Assembly (NCBI GenBank): GCA_029857655.1 | Contig: JAOUGR010000119.1 | Location: 1-6,679, forward strand | Source of the DNA: Gammaproteobacteria bacterium | Lineage (GTDB): Bacteria; Pseudomonadota; Gammaproteobacteria; Steroidobacterales; Steroidobacteraceae | Length of the DNA stretch: 6,679 bases | Reading direction: 5' to 3' | Part shown: positions 5,571 through 6,679 of the stretch, piece by piece | Layout: every line of letters starts with the position of its first letter | Position numbering within the stretch: the first letter of the stretch is position 1 | Position numbers and translations under genes: made by a program | The notes under the pieces: model-generated | Told to the model about the DNA's origin: nothing | The model's input: only the letters and a program-made list of their open reading frames with translations | Database searches by the model: none

Positions 5571-6014
5571 ATGACCATGACAGAAACCACGCCGGTTCAC
5601 GCCGAGACCGACGCCGAGATTGCTTCCTGCTTCGACGTGATGGCGGAGTTGCGGCCACATCTGGAACGCGGGAAATTCGTGCCGCTGGTACGGTCGATGC
5701 AGGCCGATGGCTTCCGGCTCGCATTCATCCGCGTCCAGGGCCGAGTGGTCGCGGTCGCTGGCTACCGGATCTCGACCAGCCTTTTCATGGGCCACAATCT
5801 CTACGTTGACGATCTCGTCACCGCTGAGACCGAGCGCTCTAGGCGTTATGGCAGGCAGATGCTGGCCTGGCTGCGCGGTATTGCCGTCGAGAATGGCTGC
5901 CGGGGCTTCCACCTCGATTCCGGCGTGCAGCGCAAGCGCGCCCACGAGTTCTACCTGCGCGAAGGGCTCGAGCTCAGCAGCTATCACTTCAGTGTCCGGC
6001 TCAACGGACGCTGA
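5571..6014 (+). CDS. GNAT-family N-acetyltransferase
   Basis: A 147-residue GNAT protein. The N-terminal helix region ends at MAELRPHL; a long central sheet follows, with VVAVAGYRISTS (59-70) and NLYVDDLVT (76-84), then the acetyl-CoA loop ERSRRYGRQML (88-98). In this loop the first glycine of the usual RxxGxG pattern is an arginine (Arg92); Gly94 is kept. The C-terminus has the subgroup-typical GCRGFHLDSGVQRKRAHEFYLREGL (spanning residues 109-133), with Tyr128 as probable general acid. It is likely a cytoplasmic acetyltransferase for an unknown amine. ATG 5571 is chosen as first in frame after the preceding stop; ATG 5577 is nearly as good. No ribosome binding site is seen, and a possible -10 box suggests leaderless expression. 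The next gene begins 14 bases after its stop. Confidence 0.9.
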   Translation: MTMTETTPVHAETDAEIASCFDVMAELRPHLERGKFVPLVRSMQADGFRLAFIRVQGRVVAVAGYRISTSLFMGHNLYVDDLVTAETERSRRYGRQMLAWLRGIAVENGCRGFHLDSGVQRKRAHEFYLREGLELSSYHFSVRLNGR

Positions 6015-6025
6015 GCCGGTTCAGC
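6010..6025 (+). other. Short inverted repeat over the GNAT stop, 3 bases before the glycosylase start
   Basis: GCTGAG and TTCAGC flank a CCGG loop, giving five Watson-Crick pairs and one G-U pair. The hairpin spans the TGA stop of the acetyltransferase and ends 3 bases before GTG 6029. It lacks a T tract, so it is not an intrinsic terminator. It could affect initiation of the glycosylase gene, or be chance. Confidence 0.3.
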
Positions 6026-6028
6026 AAA

Positions 6029-6673
6029 GTGCCGCGAATCATCGAGCCGCCCCGCGCCCTCACGCACGCCACGCTGGCCGCCGGCGCGCGGGTTCTCGCC
6101 CGCCGTGACCCGGACCTCGCCGACCTGTTCCGGCGCCACGGCATGCCGCCCATGTGGGCACGCCGCCCGGGTTTCGCCACGCTGATCCACATCGTGCTGG
6201 AGCAACAGGTTTCGATCGCCGCCGCGCGCACCCTGTTCAGACGACTGAGCCGCGAGCTCGGCGAGATGACGCCACATGCGGTTGCAGCGCATGGCGTTGC
6301 CCGCCTGCGGCGCTTTGGATTGACGCGCCAAAAAGCCTCGTATTGCCACGAACTCGCACTCGCCGTTCAACATGGGCGGCTGGACCTTGGCGGGGTCGCG
6401 CGGGCAGCGGACGCCGAGGGCCGCGAGACCCTGCTCGCGATGCGCGGGCTTGGACCCTGGAGCGTAGACATCTATTACCTGATGGCGCTGCGCCGGCCCG
6501 ACGTCTGGCCCCGTGGCGACCTGGCACTTGCGGTGGCCATGCGGGACGTCAAGCAGCTTGCTGGAAGACCTGGCCATGTGGAACAGCAGGAAATCAGCGC
6601 GCCCTGGGCTCCGTGGCGCTCAGTCGCGGCGCGGCTGCTATGGCATTACTATCTCAGCGCGGGCAATTCATGA
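6029..6673 (+). CDS. DNA-3-methyladenine glycosylase, AlkA-like HhH-GPD
   Basis: A 214-residue protein of the HhH-GPD base-excision repair superfamily, closest to the AlkA/3-methyladenine glycosylase II core. It should remove alkylated bases such as 3-methyladenine from DNA, leaving abasic sites. Visible features are HIVLEQQVSIAAARTLF (about 54-70), the typical first helices of the core; LRRFGLTRQKASY (93-105); the helix-hairpin-helix LLAMRGLGPWSVDIYYLMAL (135-154); and WPRGDLAL (160-167), where Asp164 matches the catalytic aspartate. There is no AlkA N-terminal beta domain, so it is the short form common in bacteria. No iron-sulfur cysteine cluster is present, which argues against MutY/Nth. 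GTG 6029 is the start, lacking a clear ribosome binding site and sitting 14 bases after the GNAT stop. Its stop overlaps an ATG (ATGA), implying another coupled gene beyond the window. Confidence 0.93.
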   Translation: MPRIIEPPRALTHATLAAGARVLARRDPDLADLFRRHGMPPMWARRPGFATLIHIVLEQQVSIAAARTLFRRLSRELGEMTPHAVAAHGVARLRRFGLTRQKASYCHELALAVQHGRLDLGGVARAADAEGRETLLAMRGLGPWSVDIYYLMALRRPDVWPRGDLALAVAMRDVKQLAGRPGHVEQQEISAPWAPWRSVAARLLWHYYLSAGNS

Positions 6674-6679
6674 ACGATT
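6670..6679 (+). CDS. Start of a further gene, cut by window end
   Basis: ATG 6670 overlaps the glycosylase TGA (ATGA), the same arrangement used at 498 and 5204 in this window. Only Met-Asn-Asp is visible, so nothing can be said about the product, and the start is inferred from the overlap pattern alone. Confidence 0.35.

Noticed and set aside
1..6679. CRISPR arrays, tRNA/rRNA genes, insertion sequences, toxin-antitoxin pairs
   Set aside because: Read-through found no regularly spaced repeats, no transposase or integrase motifs, no terminal inverted repeats and no tRNA-like cloverleaf; genes fill nearly all the sequence.

Overview
The window is a compact, GC-rich bacterial chromosomal segment. 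All supported genes lie on the + strand, with gaps of at most about 50 bases and several start/stop overlaps (ATGA or GTGA). Gene content (GNAT acetyltransferases, a PEP mutase/isocitrate lyase-family enzyme, a YciI-like protein, a GFA-domain protein, CrcB with a DUF190 partner, an AlkA-like glycosylase) and GC-biased codon use suggest a proteobacterium. Gammaproteobacteria is my best guess, partly because the 67-residue membrane protein looks like one common there. This placement is inference. I see no mobile element, tRNA, rRNA, CRISPR array or integration scar, and no stretch over 300 bases lacks a gene.

Layout. 1-953: two unrelated GNAT acetyltransferases, the first cut by the window edge, joined by a 4-base overlap. 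916-3017: a PEP mutase/isocitrate lyase-superfamily enzyme without the lyase catalytic cysteine, followed immediately by a 12-TM MFS transporter that has no ATG, GTG or TTG at its expected start. 3069-3800: a 65-aa two-TM protein, a YciI-like protein and a 67-aa two-TM protein. 3823-4332: a GFA/CENP-V zinc-domain protein with all seven cysteines. 4365-5560: the fluoride channel CrcB, a DUF190 PII-like protein, a 37-codon GNAT remnant and a four-TM protein. 5571-6673: another GNAT and an AlkA-type DNA glycosylase, whose stop overlaps a start codon for a gene leaving the window.

How the genes may work together. The lyase-family enzyme and the MFS transporter probably form an uptake-and-cleavage pair for a small organic acid of unknown identity. 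CrcB and DUF190 are a recurrent pair tied to fluoride export. The rest looks like accessory housekeeping (acetylation, detoxification, alkylation repair) packed into one co-directional run.

No dramatic new system is evident. The best leads are the twice-deleted but in-frame GNAT remnant that overlaps both neighbours, the apparent non-canonical start (AUC or AUU) of the MFS gene, and the cysteine-less lyase-family enzyme paired with a transporter.
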